Assembly: GCA_001986395.2 (NCBI GenBank)
Contig: MQVO02000058.1
Span: 41,718 to 105,717 of the forward strand
Origin: Irpex lacteus
Lineage: Eukaryota; Basidiomycota; Agaricomycetes; Polyporales; Irpicaceae
Length of the DNA stretch: 64,000 nt
Direction: 5' to 3'
A program made the translations under genes and the position numbers. Shown here in pieces: positions 34,552 through 48,201 of the stretch. Below the pieces are notes generated by a model, which saw only the letters and a list, made by a program, of their open reading frames with translations, had not been told where the DNA came from and ran no database searches. Position 1 is the first letter of the stretch; each line of letters begins with the position of its first letter.

Positions 34552-35988
34552 ATGCCCGCACTCACTCTTCCACCGTTTCCGGACAATGTTCCAACTCATG
34601 ATTTGCTTATTATTGACTATGAACTGATCAAGAATGGAGACCAGCATGAGATTGACCGTCTGTGGGAAGCGGCAAATAGGTTGGGCTTCTGGTAGTAAGT
34701 AACCTATTTTACTGTGACGTTCAGATGCTCACGACATCTTTTGCAAACAGCCTGAAAAATCATGGTGCCCTTGAGGAAGTCGAAGCTATGTTTGAAATGG
34801 GTGCAGAGACTATGCGGCTCCCGATGTCTGAGAAGATGAGATACGAGCAAGGCGATGACGGGATGTCCTTTGGGTAAGAAAAGTCAAGGATCGTCCCTCC
34901 TCTGCTAAACACGTCGACCACAGGTACAAAGCAGCGGGTGCCAACGCTGTCGATGAGACCGGGGCCCTCGACACCGTAGAGTTCATCAACGTCTCTCGGA
35001 ACGATGCCTTCGCCTGGCCAGGAAAAGTACACAGGGACTATCCTCCTACCGTAAACGCGCGAATGGAGTCCACTATTATACCGTTTATTAGAAAATCTGT
35101 GGACATCAACATAACTTTGTTGGATGTCTTCAATACACGTCTGGGTCTTCCCAAAGGTGCGCTTGCTGCTAGACACACTATCGATGCACCCAGTGGGTGT
35201 GAGTCTCGGGTCATCAAGAACCCTCCCAAGAGTGGCGCTGCAGCTGTTGAGCCTTCTAAGCAGGCCATTGGTGCACATACCGACTTTGGCTCACTAGTAA
35301 GATCACTCTGGTCCCATAATCTTACTGTTCTTGATCACTGATTAAGTGCATCTCATAGTCATTCCTTCACAACAAGTTGGGCGGCCTTCAGGTACTTCCA
35401 CCAGGGGTTACAGAGTGGAAATATGTGAAAGTACGTACGCTGAAATACTGGTGTCATGGGGATACAATGATCGGCTCACATCCATATTTCAGCCGCTTCC
35501 TGGCCATGCTATCTGTAATATTGGAGATGCACTCTCGCTGTTTAGTGGAGGGATCTTGCGATCCAATCTTCACCGAGTTGTGTAGGGAGTCATTGACACA
35601 TCTGAGCGTTTTTTATTATCACTAACCTACTACCTAGTACCCCACCCGGAGAGCAGGCCAACTACGAACGATGGTCCCTCGTGTTTTTCAGCCGTCCTCA
35701 GTACGACGCAGATTTGCGTGCGCTGGCGGATGAAAGCTCTATCATCGCCGACGCTGTGGCTCAAAGCCCTGATCCAGCCAAGTTCAGCCCAGGCCAAACA
35801 GCCGGGGCTTGGTTCAAGCGCAGAATCAAGAACCAACGCATCGCTAATCGTACAGTGCGTCACACTCTCGCCGAACGATGTTACATATATCCAACGATAA
35901 TCATATTGTCCAGGGCCCGGAGACATGGCGCGCAAGCAGGGGTACTGAACACACCGAGGCACTGGCTTCTCAAGTTTCTGCATATTGA
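34552..35988 (+). CDS. 2-oxoglutarate/Fe(II)-dependent oxygenase (IPNS-like)
   Basis: A non-haem iron oxygenase of the isopenicillin-N-synthase superfamily, using 2-oxoglutarate and oxygen to hydroxylate or desaturate a small molecule. It starts MPALTLPPFPDNVPTHDLLI; the first intron splits the Tyr codon in FWYLKNHGAL, the DIOX_N core. Later exons give TVEFINVSRNDAFAWPG, then the metal-binding HxD in IGAHTDFGSL. The stretches LGGLQVLPPGVTEWKYVK, GHAICNIGDAL and NLHRVV (distal metal His) follow. ERWSLVFFSRP contains the RxS motif that binds 2-oxoglutarate. All three iron ligands are present. About seven exons; the stop is at 35986-35988. Same strand as the SDR gene 0.8 kb upstream, a possible functional pair. 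Confidence 0.85.
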
Positions 35989-36246
35989 ATGCGCAACTTC
36001 AAGGTCGCGAGGATTGGACCCGTCGGCTGCTACTGATGAGTTGGCATTTGGTCATGGATACAATCTGTATACAAAAATAATACAAAACATGTACGAATAC
36101 ACGCCTCTCTACCCCATAAATCTACATATGTCACTGAAAGATATCGTCTCGTCGTAAAAATCGTATGCCGTCTGGCAGAAAAGTAAGAGAGTCTAGGGAA
36201 CTTGGACAGTTCTAAAAGGTCTGTGTGGAATCCTCATCTGTACATA

Positions 36247-37188
36247 TTATTCCTTCTCCTTCTTTCCTTCCTGTTGTTTCCCGGGGCTGACGTCCGCAAC
36301 ACCAAGACAGAATTCCGGAATATCTGCCTCCCCATCAGCTTGGTGAGAATGCTCGAAGTACGAACTTGTGGCCCTGCCAAGATCCACATCATGTGGACTT
36401 GTTACGTTCCAAGGATTGTGAATCGAGGGGGGAGGGCGCGGCATAGCGATGGGAACTGCGACGCGCACGTTTGTAGGTTTTGGTGAAGTCGGGAGGAGTG
36501 CGGGAGGTATACGGGGCGAGCGACTGCCCATGTCCAGTGCATAGCGTGGGGGTGGGCTAAGTTCAATAGATGATAGAGAGTCGTCGTCTTGACTGTATCT
36601 CGAGTCGATGGAGGAGATACTTGCTCGCTTGCCTTTGGGCAATGTTGGCAGGGTTACAGTATCAACAACCCTCGAAGCCGATAAGGGCTACAGTACACAA
36701 GCCAAAGATAATAAGTGCGTGTTCATCTAGAGCTTTAAGACCACTCTTACCTGAACGCTTCGCCATGATCCTGCACTGCGAGGTGCATACTGCTGCGTGC
36801 TCGAAGTTGTGACATATACGTTGGCCATCCTGGGCTTTTCTCCTAACTGTGGAGAAGGGGGTCGCGTCACAGGTGCAGGTGACTCAAAGTCGTCCCATGG
36901 CGCTCCTCCAGAATTTAACCTCGATCGAGGTCCTCGAAGCCCGCGGAAGATGAACGTCGCAATGAGCACAGCGAGTAATAGCGCGCATGCAACAAACACC
37001 AGTATGAGACCAGCTCCGCCGACTCCAGCCAGTAGTGGTGCCTGCGCAGGGCCAGTTGCATTCCCCGTAGCGGTAGGGCTTAGTCCAAGTCTTCCTACGC
37101 TTTCGCTGGTAGTGTTGCTGAGGATGCCGGTGGGCAACACTAGCCTGAATGATGTAGGCGCGGAGCGTATGAACGGCGTCGAGGACAT
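36247..37188 (-). CDS. Single-pass membrane protein, proline-rich tail
   Basis: Function unknown. Exons 37188-36751 and 36687-36247 sum to 879 bases (292 residues). The extracellular part is short (MSSTPFIRSAPTSFRLVLPT) with N-glycosylation-type sites. One helix follows, AGLILVFVACALLLAVLIA, then FRGLRGPRSR. The tail has GEKPRMANVYV, then SISSIDSRYSQDDDSLSSIE, PPPRYALDMGS, and NVRVAVPIAMPRPPP. The EKPRM and VAVPIAMP blocks recall EKTRPEM and IAVFVVMP of the gene at 29811-30564. It ends with a charged KKEKE. An adaptor or sensor role is possible but not shown. Confidence 0.6.
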
Positions 37189-37861
37189 ATCGCAACCGTA
37201 TACGCTCTGAGAAGCCAGCGGGATAGGCTTGCGAGAACACACGCGTTTGTCTACATAGTTGTAGTTTTTGTGTGTGCTGTGTTTGAGGACGCGCGTACGT
37301 CGCCCAGTTGAAGAACGCAGTAGATCTGCTTTTTTGCGGAGCGGGGTTAAGTACGCTGGCAGGTCAGGTGCATTCTACTTCCATTCATTTGACTGACTGA
37401 TAAAACGTCTACAAAGGAGACGAGTTAAGTAGAGAGCGCGAACGATGGGTAGATGAGACACCTAACTAAGTGAGGAAGAATCCACAAGATCTGATTCGTG
37501 TACTGCGACTCTCCCTGGCTGTCAGAAAATGCGTCAGCGTCGTGGCGGTGAACGTTGGCTATAACCTTATGTGCCCCTCAAAATTGAAGCTTGAAGGGGC
37601 CCGAGTTGACAGCGTCTGTACCGCTTTCAATGATCGAGAGAGTCGCGCGTGCCTATCCGTTTTCTCGTCTGTTCTGCATACGTACGTCAGGGGGATTGGG
37701 ATGCTCAAGGAATCTACGGAAGATGATTCGATCAGCTCAAACGTGCAAAGAACCGTTCATCCGAATGTGATACACCGGGAAGTGAGTTTACAACTTAGTT
37801 ATACATTCACTGCCTGAAATCCCTGAAGCTATGAATGCCATCCTTAATTACATGTCGAAAG
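37189..37861. other. Intergenic, nothing recognised
   Basis: The upstream side of the minus-strand membrane-protein gene and the 3' side of the Vps62-like gene. A plus-strand frame at 37470-37817 has no motif. Confidence 0.4.
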
Positions 37862-38952
37862 CTATAGCGAGCTCTTTATATCGCATTTGGACTCATTTTG
37901 GCAGATTGCTGTACGACCCAGATTCTTCGCCTTGGGCCCTGAGGAACATGTTCAAAACTCAATCGGCGTTGACATATAGGAAATGTGACAAATGCATACC
38001 TGTCGGCCCATCGACGTACTTGCACTCCGAACTTGTGATGCAGTACTGTCCATCCTTTGTGAGAATGGGGTACTGCTTGTCACCCCAGTGTCCTGGAAAG
38101 TTCAACCAACCAACCCCTTCCCCAGCCTCCATCGAGCCACCAGCAGCTGCGCCACTGGCAACGGCGAAAGATTGGGAAGAAACGTCGTATGTAAATCCGC
38201 GGAAGTTCTTCGTAACGTCCCACAGGTGGCCCTTGTCTGTCTCATCGTCCAACAGAGGAAGATCATGCTGATGAGCACCGGTCGTAGCGTAGTTAGCGTG
38301 AGTGCCGTTGGCAATGTAGGTGACCGGTCGACCATCCTGCTTTTCAACGGCGCTGAAGTTATATGCGGAGCCACCGCTGTGTGCAGAGAGGTAGACAAGT
38401 GTGGGCTCGCCGTTGACAAAGCGTACGGCTGAGTGCTCCCAGTCACCTACGTGGTCTCCAAACTGGAGGTCGAGGTACTACATAGAGCTTGAGTAAGTGA
38501 ATAAGGTAAAGGAGAAGAGCTCCGCGCACCGTTGCATGGTCGTAAGAGTAGAAATAGAAATAAAATGCGTCAGTGACACCGTCGGCTTTGTTGGCTACGA
38601 TGATCGTCGCCGGTGCGTCCGTGAAACCGGTCGAGTCCGTCGGAATGCCACCCAACCACGCGGGATGAGACCCCACATCATCCTTCGAGGTCAGATAGAC
38701 ATCGCTACCGAGAGAGCCGATGCTGCTGAAATCAACCGAGTCCGCAACATTGTTGTTGTCCTGCTGAGGCGTAACGTGGGTCAAGTGGTCTGCGATATCT
38801 GCCGGCCAGTACTTTTCCTGAGAGTGCAAGTACGACAGAGGCGCGTACTGCAAGACAAACGACGGAACTGCCTGTGTATCCCTACTAATCGGCTTAGCAA
38901 GTGCGAGGGAAGGCAGGAGGAGTGCCCAGGGTGCCAGAGTCGACCAGAACAT
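37862..38952 (-). CDS. Vps62/DUF946-like secreted or vacuolar protein
   Basis: A member of the Vps62 (DUF946) family, linked in yeast to cytoplasm-to-vacuole trafficking; molecular role unknown. Exons 38952-38530, 38477-38000 and 37938-37862 sum to 978 bases (325 residues). Residues 1-20 (MFWSTLAPWALLLPSLALAK) are a signal peptide. Family blocks are FVLQYAPLSYLHSQEKYWPA, DAFYFYFYSYDHATV, FGDHVGDWEHSAVRFV, PTLVYLSAHSGGSAYNF, YIANGTHANYATTGAHQHDL, DKGHLWDVTKNFRGFTY and VGWLNFPGHWGDKQYP. The short last exon encodes D-G-P-T-G-P-K-A-K-N-L. A TATA box lies 65 bases upstream. Confidence 0.9.
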
Positions 38953-39016
38953 GTCGCCGGATAGGATGCGTTAGGCGAGGGGTGAGCCTAACGAAGTCCA
39001 ATTCGAGATGCCTTGC

Positions 39017-39023
39017 ATTTATA
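39017..39023 (-). promoter_or_regulatory. TATA box of Vps62-like gene
   Basis: The minus strand reads TATAAAT about 65 bases upstream of the ATG at 38952. Confidence 0.5.
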
Positions 39024-41018
39024 TCTCTAGGAATGCCCGAGGTCGTTGCGATATCGTCCATATGCTCTGAGTAACCCACGATCTTCGTTGACGCATGGAC
39101 ATACTTCCTGGCTTGTCAGAGAAGACTGTTTCGTTTGTGAGAAGAGACTTCGCTAGACACACGGAACATATGGCCCACTTTCGCATACGTCGAGTGCCGA
39201 CTTGGCGGTCCATAGCCACTGTAGCATGTATATCCACCCACTGAACGTTCGTAACTTCTCTTCGGGGGCAACGCGTGTATCGCCTCGTGATGGTAGTTCT
39301 TGATTGTTTATCAGCTGTAAGCAATCAGTCGTATTTTCCGTATCAAGCACGAGGACACGTACCAAACTGAGTTTGATGGTCTCCGTGTACTTATGTCGTA
39401 GACAAGGACTCGCTAGAAAATTGTATGGAATCCCATTACCGGCTCCTCCCACACGTGCGAAATCTGCCATGAGGAAACACACGAAATTGTTGAAAGTCCT
39501 GAGTAGGTAGCACTTAGGTAACGCCACAAAGACAGATATGGCGGTACAACATACGCATTGCGACGACATAGATCTCCCACCGAAATGAAAGCCGAGATGT
39601 GTTTGGCCAAGCGCGACTGGGTGATACACGTCGACGTCAGAACTGGCTATAAAACTCCCCTTGTCTTGCGCTAACAACACAATTATAAGCTATTAATTCA
39701 AACATAGATGAGAAACTAGAGACGTGCTTACTGTGTTCATGGCTTGACTTGCTATGTCGTGCTGATGATCTTCGATCATCCGTGATTTGGCATTGTTGTA
39801 TCTCTATCGATAGCTTGGCTGCAGCCAAACGTGGTTGCATAATCCAGAAAACTTTCGAGCTGGGACGAGCCAGGTGTAATGCGTGCTGTACTTGTGCAGT
39901 CGTCGATGTGGGTGGTGAGTACAAGTCCGGGGATTGGCTGCCTGGAATAGAAATGCTTAGTCATCATTTTGTTTACTATAGCCTCCGAGTCTGCTGTTAA
40001 TGTTCGTACTTGCCCCAGCAACTTGAACCACTACATAGCACCCCCAGTTTTATCGAACATTCCCGTCCTCAGCATCGTGTATCTGCATGTGAACGACGTC
40101 GAAGGCAAGAATCGCCATGTCCGCGCTCCGTGTCAACAGGCAAGTTGCCGCACATAACCTATAGCTCATGAGTATCTGGTGGTGTACTACAAACTCTCCG
40201 GAGCTGTAATCCCGTAGGTGGTGAATTGCGCCATGACAAAGACATGTGAGAATGAGGATGGGTCGTGCCAAGGTGTAGAACGACTAGCGGACCTCCGTTT
40301 CCAGCGCGAGTCAGAATCGACTCATTCCTAGCAGTAGCCGGTCATGACACGACATAGTTGTTTGGGGTTGGGGTGTTATGCTGAACTCGACTTATTTATA
40401 ACGGTACGTCTTGGACTGACTGCACATACATAGACATCTTGCTCACTGAAACGTGCCCCGTGAACAGCAGCAAGTCGCTCAAAATCTGACACCATGCAAA
40501 ACGTGATACGAAAGAGAGGTGAGTTGCAATCTAAAGGATTGTTGATGTAGTCCTCTGGCACGATGTTTGCCGTTCAGGACAATCACTGTCGTGAGATTGT
40601 TCAGACGTGAGGCGCATGATTCGAGACCATGTTCATCATGAGCAGACGTGACGCAGTTCGCTACTTTTCATCGCTTTTGCACCTCGCGTGGTGGGCCTCT
40701 GGCTTGACCAGTTTCATCTCGCCCAGCCGCATTTTTGTTTTCTCTCGTCATTGGAACCTCCAGACTGGTCCAGGTGCCGGAAATGAAGCTGGTGAGGCAG
40801 GTACGGTAAATCGGGGACACGGATAGCCCTCTCCGCCCGCTGTAGGGGCTCCGTCTGGACTTTGGGACACGGTTGAACCTTAACAGATGCATTCATCCAT
40901 GATTTGAGCTGTTCGTTTGGCTTGTTTCCACCACGACCCTACTGTCTCCTTCCGTGGCTTTCCGGCATCTTGACAAACCCATCAGGCCTCAGGGGCGGCA
41001 CGCCTGCGGTGCACAGAC
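39024..41018. other. Gene-poor stretch
   Basis: Two kilobases with scattered short frames. A 175-codon minus-strand frame (39680-39153) is open but has no recognisable family, and neighbouring exon signals do not give a coherent protein. Confidence 0.4.
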
Positions 41019-41028
41019 ACATAAAAGC
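41019..41028 (+). promoter_or_regulatory. TATA-like element of malic enzyme gene
   Basis: ACATAAAAGC lies about 100 bases before the ATG at 41122. It is a moderate TATA match. Confidence 0.35.
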
Positions 41029-41121
41029 CAGCTGAGACCGGTTGTTTGATAGTCATTCTCGCTGCAACAGTTTTCTACTCCCTCCACATTGTACCCTCGA
41101 CAGTACTAACACAAATTCGCA

Positions 41122-43114
<1,993 letters not shown>

Positions 43115-43460
43115 ACGTCCTTGTTCAACTATGGTACACGCTTTCAGAATCGCCCTGGCCCTGTAACTTATTCTAGGATTCTTTCTTTACGGAGCGACTT
43201 ATGAGATATCCCCAATAAATTGTAGAATATAGAAGTTTACCTATGGAATTTGGGGTCTAATAGCTACATTGTGAATACATGTTTTTCTCCTCGCATCTTA
43301 CAGCTTCTTCCGTGTGCATATTGCGCTATGAGACTGTCTATAGTGTTCAATGTCGAATATATAAGGCTCGCCCTGTCCAAGATGGGTACGCGTATAAATC
43401 AATAATAAAGTTACAAGTCGCCCGCGATGTATGTAAGTGCAGATAACACTGTGCGTTCTC
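43115..43460. other. Convergent intergenic region
   Basis: The malic enzyme 3' region and the 3' region of the minus-strand membrane-protein gene. Nothing else is seen. Confidence 0.45.
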
Positions 43461-44778
43461 CTACGTAGGGTGTATTTTCGCCGGGACAGGAGGCGTGACC
43501 TCAGTCGTAATAATAGACCGATTGGAGGATCCGAACGACGGAAGCGTCAATATGGAAGGTGACCTTACGGGTTTACGTGCAGACCGGTGGGTGCTCCTTG
43601 TAGACTGTGGTGTTATGGATCGAGGGGACATTTCAGTCGGAGACCTCGGATAATATCCATCATCGGACTTCTCGAGGGTAGAGATCTGGTCAAATGGCGG
43701 AACTGCAACAGCACTATGGTCGCTAGGCGTGGCGCGCATGATGGAAGTGGACGATGTAAAGAGTGTACCTAGAACACCGAATTTAGTGAAGTGCAAAAAT
43801 CGGAAGCTACATTGAGACTAAGCTCACCGGACATACGCCTCTCAAGCCACCGAGTTATGGGACTATCTGCTGTCCTAGCAGAGCGCATGTTACGCTGCCT
43901 CCGACGGAAAAGAAAGCATCCAAGGACAATGAGAAGAACAAAAGCAACACAGCCTATGACGATCCCGGCAATGGCGCCAGGGCTGAGACCTTTGGGGTGA
44001 GGTTTCCCGTGAGAAAACCCAGAGAGGTCGGCAGCAGGACTGCCAGCACCAGAGTCGCAGATTATGAAGCCGTTCACAGTGTAAGGCATTTGAGAGCTTA
44101 CTGCTGTAACGTTGATGTCGAGAGAGTGGGTTCCGTAGGGTAGGTTAGGGGAAGTGAAGAATGATAGCAGAGGTATGTCCATGTTACTAATCGGAAGTGG
44201 TAGCTCGATGGAATTTGCAGTTGTGTTCCTGTCGATGGTGTAAACAGCCATAGCTGGAGGGGCGCCGCCATTACTTTTGTGGATTTGGCCCATGATCATG
44301 ATTTTCGTTCCTACAGGGACATCATTACTCACAGGGAGTCATGAAGTAGATATGACTTACCATTGAACTGAATTGACGCCTGCGTACCTGGTGTCATGGA
44401 AGTACGCGAGGTGAATGTCAGTGGTGCTGCTCCTACTGGTAGCAATGAGACATTGGCCACCCAAGCACCCGTGAACTGTGCCTCGTTGTCTCCGTGGGGC
44501 TGGCAATGATGCATAGCAAATCCCTGAACCAGTCCCTTTGCACTTCCACCAAAATTACTCCCATCGTTCCCATTCCCGCTGTTATGACCGTCGCTCGAGT
44601 CAGAGCTTTTCTGATTAAATTTGTCGCCACCCTTCTTGCTCTTCCCGTCATCACTATTATTTCCTGAGTCGCTTCCATCACCACCACCTCCGGAAGTACC
44701 ATCGCTGGAAGGAGTGTCTCGAGGGGGGGAATTGGACACAGAAGTGGAACTCGGAGAACTAGTAGGCAAAGCTTCCAT
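43461..44778 (-). CDS. Mushroom-type single-pass membrane protein with beta-rich ectodomain
   Basis: Function unknown. The ectodomain starts with a Ser/Gly/Asp/Asn-rich linker. A beta-sandwich-like part follows, with VLPVG-type strands, SIQFNGTKIMIMGQIHKSNG, MAVYTIDRNTT, FFTSPNLPYGTHSLDINVTA and YTVNGFIICDSG. Then come GLSPGAIAGIVIGCVAFVLL (helix), LGCFLFRRRQRNM and a Ser/Pro-rich cytosolic tail. The motif order V.F.G, Y.ID, SP.L..G.H.L is common in mushroom membrane proteins resembling carbohydrate-binding domains. Introns lie near 44284-44331 and 43738-43796. The 5' end is unresolved: the same frame runs on upstream to about 44880 (TFIPAFSRSAFHTTPT), so at least one 5' exon is not placed. 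Confidence 0.6.
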
Positions 44779-44989
44779 ATCCTGATTGTGCCCCTTGTGG
44801 TTGTGATGTCCCGTGTGGTGGGGAGAATGTTTCGCTGTAGGCGTAGTATGGAAAGCAGAGCGACTGAATGCTGGAATGAATGTAAGAAAGAAGCCCTAGA
44901 CTGGACAACAAAGAGCTTGTCTTACTTGCGCTGTGCCATCTCGACTTCACCTCTGAGGACGTCCCTGTTCCAGTCATCACAGAGTACTA

Positions 44990-46870
44990 TGCTCCGGGCC
45001 CGTTCGCTGTCTCGAATTCCGCCTATCATGACCGTTGGGTGATTATTGACGGTATGACAGAGGGGGACTCTACTCACCTCGAGCGGTGTGAAGCGTTCAA
45101 CGCTGTATACGTAGGCAAAGTGAGAGCCGGACTCGGAAGCGGGAAGTAGCCCCAGATTACTCCCTATAAGTAGTATACGGGTGGTGCCAGCAAGGACCAC
45201 TGCCTTGGTTCATACGTGATGACGACCAACAGGGCCGTATTTCGATATTACACCAGCTTCGTGATGCCCAGATCTTATGACTCCAGCAATGAATTAGACA
45301 CTGAGCAATGGAATTGTGGCCGTCGTATGAGGCATTGGATCTATGGCAACCCTCAGGGATGGCATGAATGAGCAGTAACTATCACGACTGTCCCATGCTT
45401 CGGGATTTTTCATCTCAGGATGGGTGCTCTAAGCTGCTCTAGTTAGAAAGGATATCTGATCGGTGGTATAGCGAAGGCGTACTACCATCTGTTTCCGTTT
45501 CCTCCCACTGGCAGGCCAGCAAACCGCCGCGATAATCATGATTTGCTGTTGGGAATTACTGAGCTATAACCTCGGTTCTTACATACCCGACAGCCAGAAG
45601 TAGCTTCAGCACACCTATGAGCAGTATAGGCTTGACCAGGGTGTGAAGTAATGTCATAGAATGAGAAAGCCTCAGAATATTGTAGCCTGGACGTTCAAGC
45701 TTAAGTTGCAATTGCTGTCGCAGCGCTAGCGTGTCGCGCGGCGGCGCTAGTGACATGAGATGCGTATATCCAAGGAACTGCGACTGATCAATAGACACAA
45801 GCTTGCATTGGTAAGTATTTGTACATAGACAAGTAGTAGGTCTTACGGCCTGCAAATAGAAGACTTCTTCGTGGCCTGGAAATCGCGATATCGCCTTTAT
45901 TATGAGTGACCTCTCTCTGATCTGTAAGCAGTTGAACGACGGATGCTATGGTGTATAACTCTACTAGGCACATGCTCTGGCGCATAGTGAGTCGGGTGGA
46001 TCTTTCAAAACAAAGCTTTGATGAACCGAGAACACTACAGTGCTGGTATGTTCGTTAGACCGTGCGATGATAATGAAACTGTGTGCTCTAAAAACATGAG
46101 AAACAGCGTGCTTGATATGAGCTTCTGGAGGTACGTACCTTCATCTCTCTAACCTGGCTGCATCGTATACCCGTACGCCGTCTAGTTGTTGCACTAGCAG
46201 AATCGTTGACGAGGGTACGCGACAGAGTCCCTCAGCAGGCGCCTGTTACCGCTTCAGCTGAAAACGCCGAAGGGGACTTCAACCGCAACGACCACCTCGA
46301 CGGTTACTCTGACCAGGCAGCGCAAACGAACACATGTTCGCTCTCTGTCTTGTAAGTCTTGCTTATATTCAAAATGCTTGTTACGCTAAGTATAAAACTT
46401 CTGTGATAAGTAAACGGACACCCACGATCTCACCTCACTGCTCAAGCTTCAAATGCAACAATATTCGCGATGGCCACCGTTTCAGCCCACCTTCACCAGA
46501 TTCTAAGCCCTGGACTACATACCTGTGAGCTATCACATGCTATGAGTCCTGGAATTTGTGGCTCAAGAACATCGTCAACGGAAACAATTTCTCAGCGATC
46601 ACGACGTGACACTACACGATGCCTTAACTTCAATTATCGTCGGATCTTTCTTGATACGTAAGCTCGTCTTCGGTACAGACAAAGGCGAAATGGAAGAGTG
46701 CATCATAGCTGAGAGGGATTGGACAGGTGCGTGCTCAGCACCACGTCGAGTGTGTATCTGACTCACACACGACCTTCCAGATTCACACGCAATATCTAGT
46801 CCTGCAATGCAGGATCGTCGCGGAACCGAGTCCTGTTTCGATTAATTTGAAGCAACGATACACGCACTCA
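44990..46870. other. Gene-poor stretch with unrecognised fragments
   Basis: The most protein-like pieces are a minus-strand 99-codon frame at 45855-45556 containing a hydrophobic VKPILLIGVLKLLLAVGYV segment, and plus-strand pieces near 46180-46360. None could be assigned to a family or joined into a gene. Confidence 0.35.
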
Positions 46871-46965
46871 TAACGAGGGGATGGTGAATATGCTGATGCA
46901 AATGCTATCTGGTACGTGTGTATATCCCTAGGCTCGTTTCCTTGTCTTAATCGCGTCTTCGACTT

Positions 46966-47145
46966 AGATGCATGGGACACACCGGTGCCGTACTTGTCCT
47001 CCATAACGTAGAAATTATTGTCCCCCACCTCTCCATCGTCCACCCCCACGGTTCAGCAGACAAGCCCCTGTACGTAACAATGGGTTCCGGCTCATTCACG
47101 CTAATATCCGCCTTCGCATATGAACGCCCGACTTCTAGGTACGTC
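46966..47145 (+). pseudogene. PUP1: Fragment of proteasome subunit beta-2 (Pup1/PSMB7)
   Basis: The frame reads C-M-G-H-T-G-A-V-L-V-L, then HLSIVHPHGSADKPLYVTMG and SGSF. This matches the beta-2 catalytic subunit core, normally with HPHGSTDK and YVTMGSGSLAA. The expected upstream exons with the Thr1 active site (TTIVG) are absent. A preceding stretch resembling MLMQML at 46888-46910 is out of phase across the best splice sites. Downstream the frame does not continue into the family C-terminus. It is a decayed gene fragment; the true PUP1 should be elsewhere in the genome. Confidence 0.65.
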
Positions 47146-48192
47146 GTAAGTCTCCGTGAACTAAATATCACATAGCTCATATGAATATCTAAGCCAGGCA
47201 GATCGTCACTCAGGCTTAGGTGACGATTTTTCGGACTACGATAGTGCTGATGACGAAGCGCAGGAGTTCGATAACGACGACGATCCGATGGACAAAGGAT
47301 GATATAGCAGAGAGGCGCCACTCTCGATTGGCCAAGAAAGTCGCTGTCGAGGTAAGCCTGTTACAGCTCTGCTGGTCTAATAGTATCTATGACATACGTA
47401 GTGGTATCATTATTCAAGTTCTGAAGTGTTCGATGGCACTCTTATGCAGCTGAAGGACACATGGAAAAACGGTTCCCCGAGAAATATCACGCAATTTTGC
47501 AGAAACCGTACAACAACGTGGTCGGCACCTTTCTGGCGGCGCATCCGCGTAATCCCGCTTTGACCTAGTCGAACAGACGGGCGTCGGTGACGTCGAGGAT
47601 ATAATCGTCAAGTAGTGTGTTTGTAGAGTGTCGATCTGGGCACTAGATCGATTGGTTATCGAGAATATCAATTGCATGTTTTGATGTAATTGACGCTATT
47701 GGCCGACACAAACCTTCAAGGGCCTGAAACGAGTGAGTTAGCTTCTTTTTGCTTCGTTCACAGCTTTACTGTGACTAGTTTGATCGCAGGTCGATGCGTG
47801 CATTTCGAGTGCACCAACACAGCAGGCTACCCACCCTTTTAAAGCATCAGTCTCAAGGGATGTAAACTTTCTCCAGAGCTGATTACTCATCCGTCGTCCT
47901 GTCCTCGCGTGGCGCGCGGTTCCCTCAGTCTCCCTCAGGCGCAAGTTTATGTAATGTAACCTATGTGTATAGACAGACTTTCATAGACATTATAGTATAC
48001 ATGAAAACTGATAGCGCTTGTGAAGGACTCACGGTTAATGTAGTAAGGCATGAGCAGTGTGAGTTCGCAGCTTATGAAGAACACTAGCAGAGCGAGACTA
48101 TAACTGCCTTATAAGGTAATCATTGGTGCAGTCTATATGAAACGTGCAAAGGAGGATCAATATAGTATTTATGACATAGGTTCTAAGGACAC
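47146..48192. other. Unassigned region with acidic open frame
   Basis: After an AGCCAG acceptor at 47199, one plus-strand frame reads GLGDDFSDYDSADDEAQEF and ends shortly after in PMDKG. Its codon pattern looks coding, but no family is recognised. The rest of the stretch holds nothing supported. Confidence 0.35.
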
Positions 48193-48201
48193 ATGAGTGT
48201 C
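48193..48201 (+). repeat. Left target-site duplication (9 bases)
   Basis: ATGAGTGTC flanks the foldback element on the left; the identical nine bases follow it in the same orientation at 48770-48778. Confidence 0.8.

Noticed and set aside
39153..39680. A 175-codon minus-strand frame downstream of the malic enzyme upstream region.
   Set aside because: It has no recognised domain and irregular composition; I could not connect it to other exons of a known membrane family.
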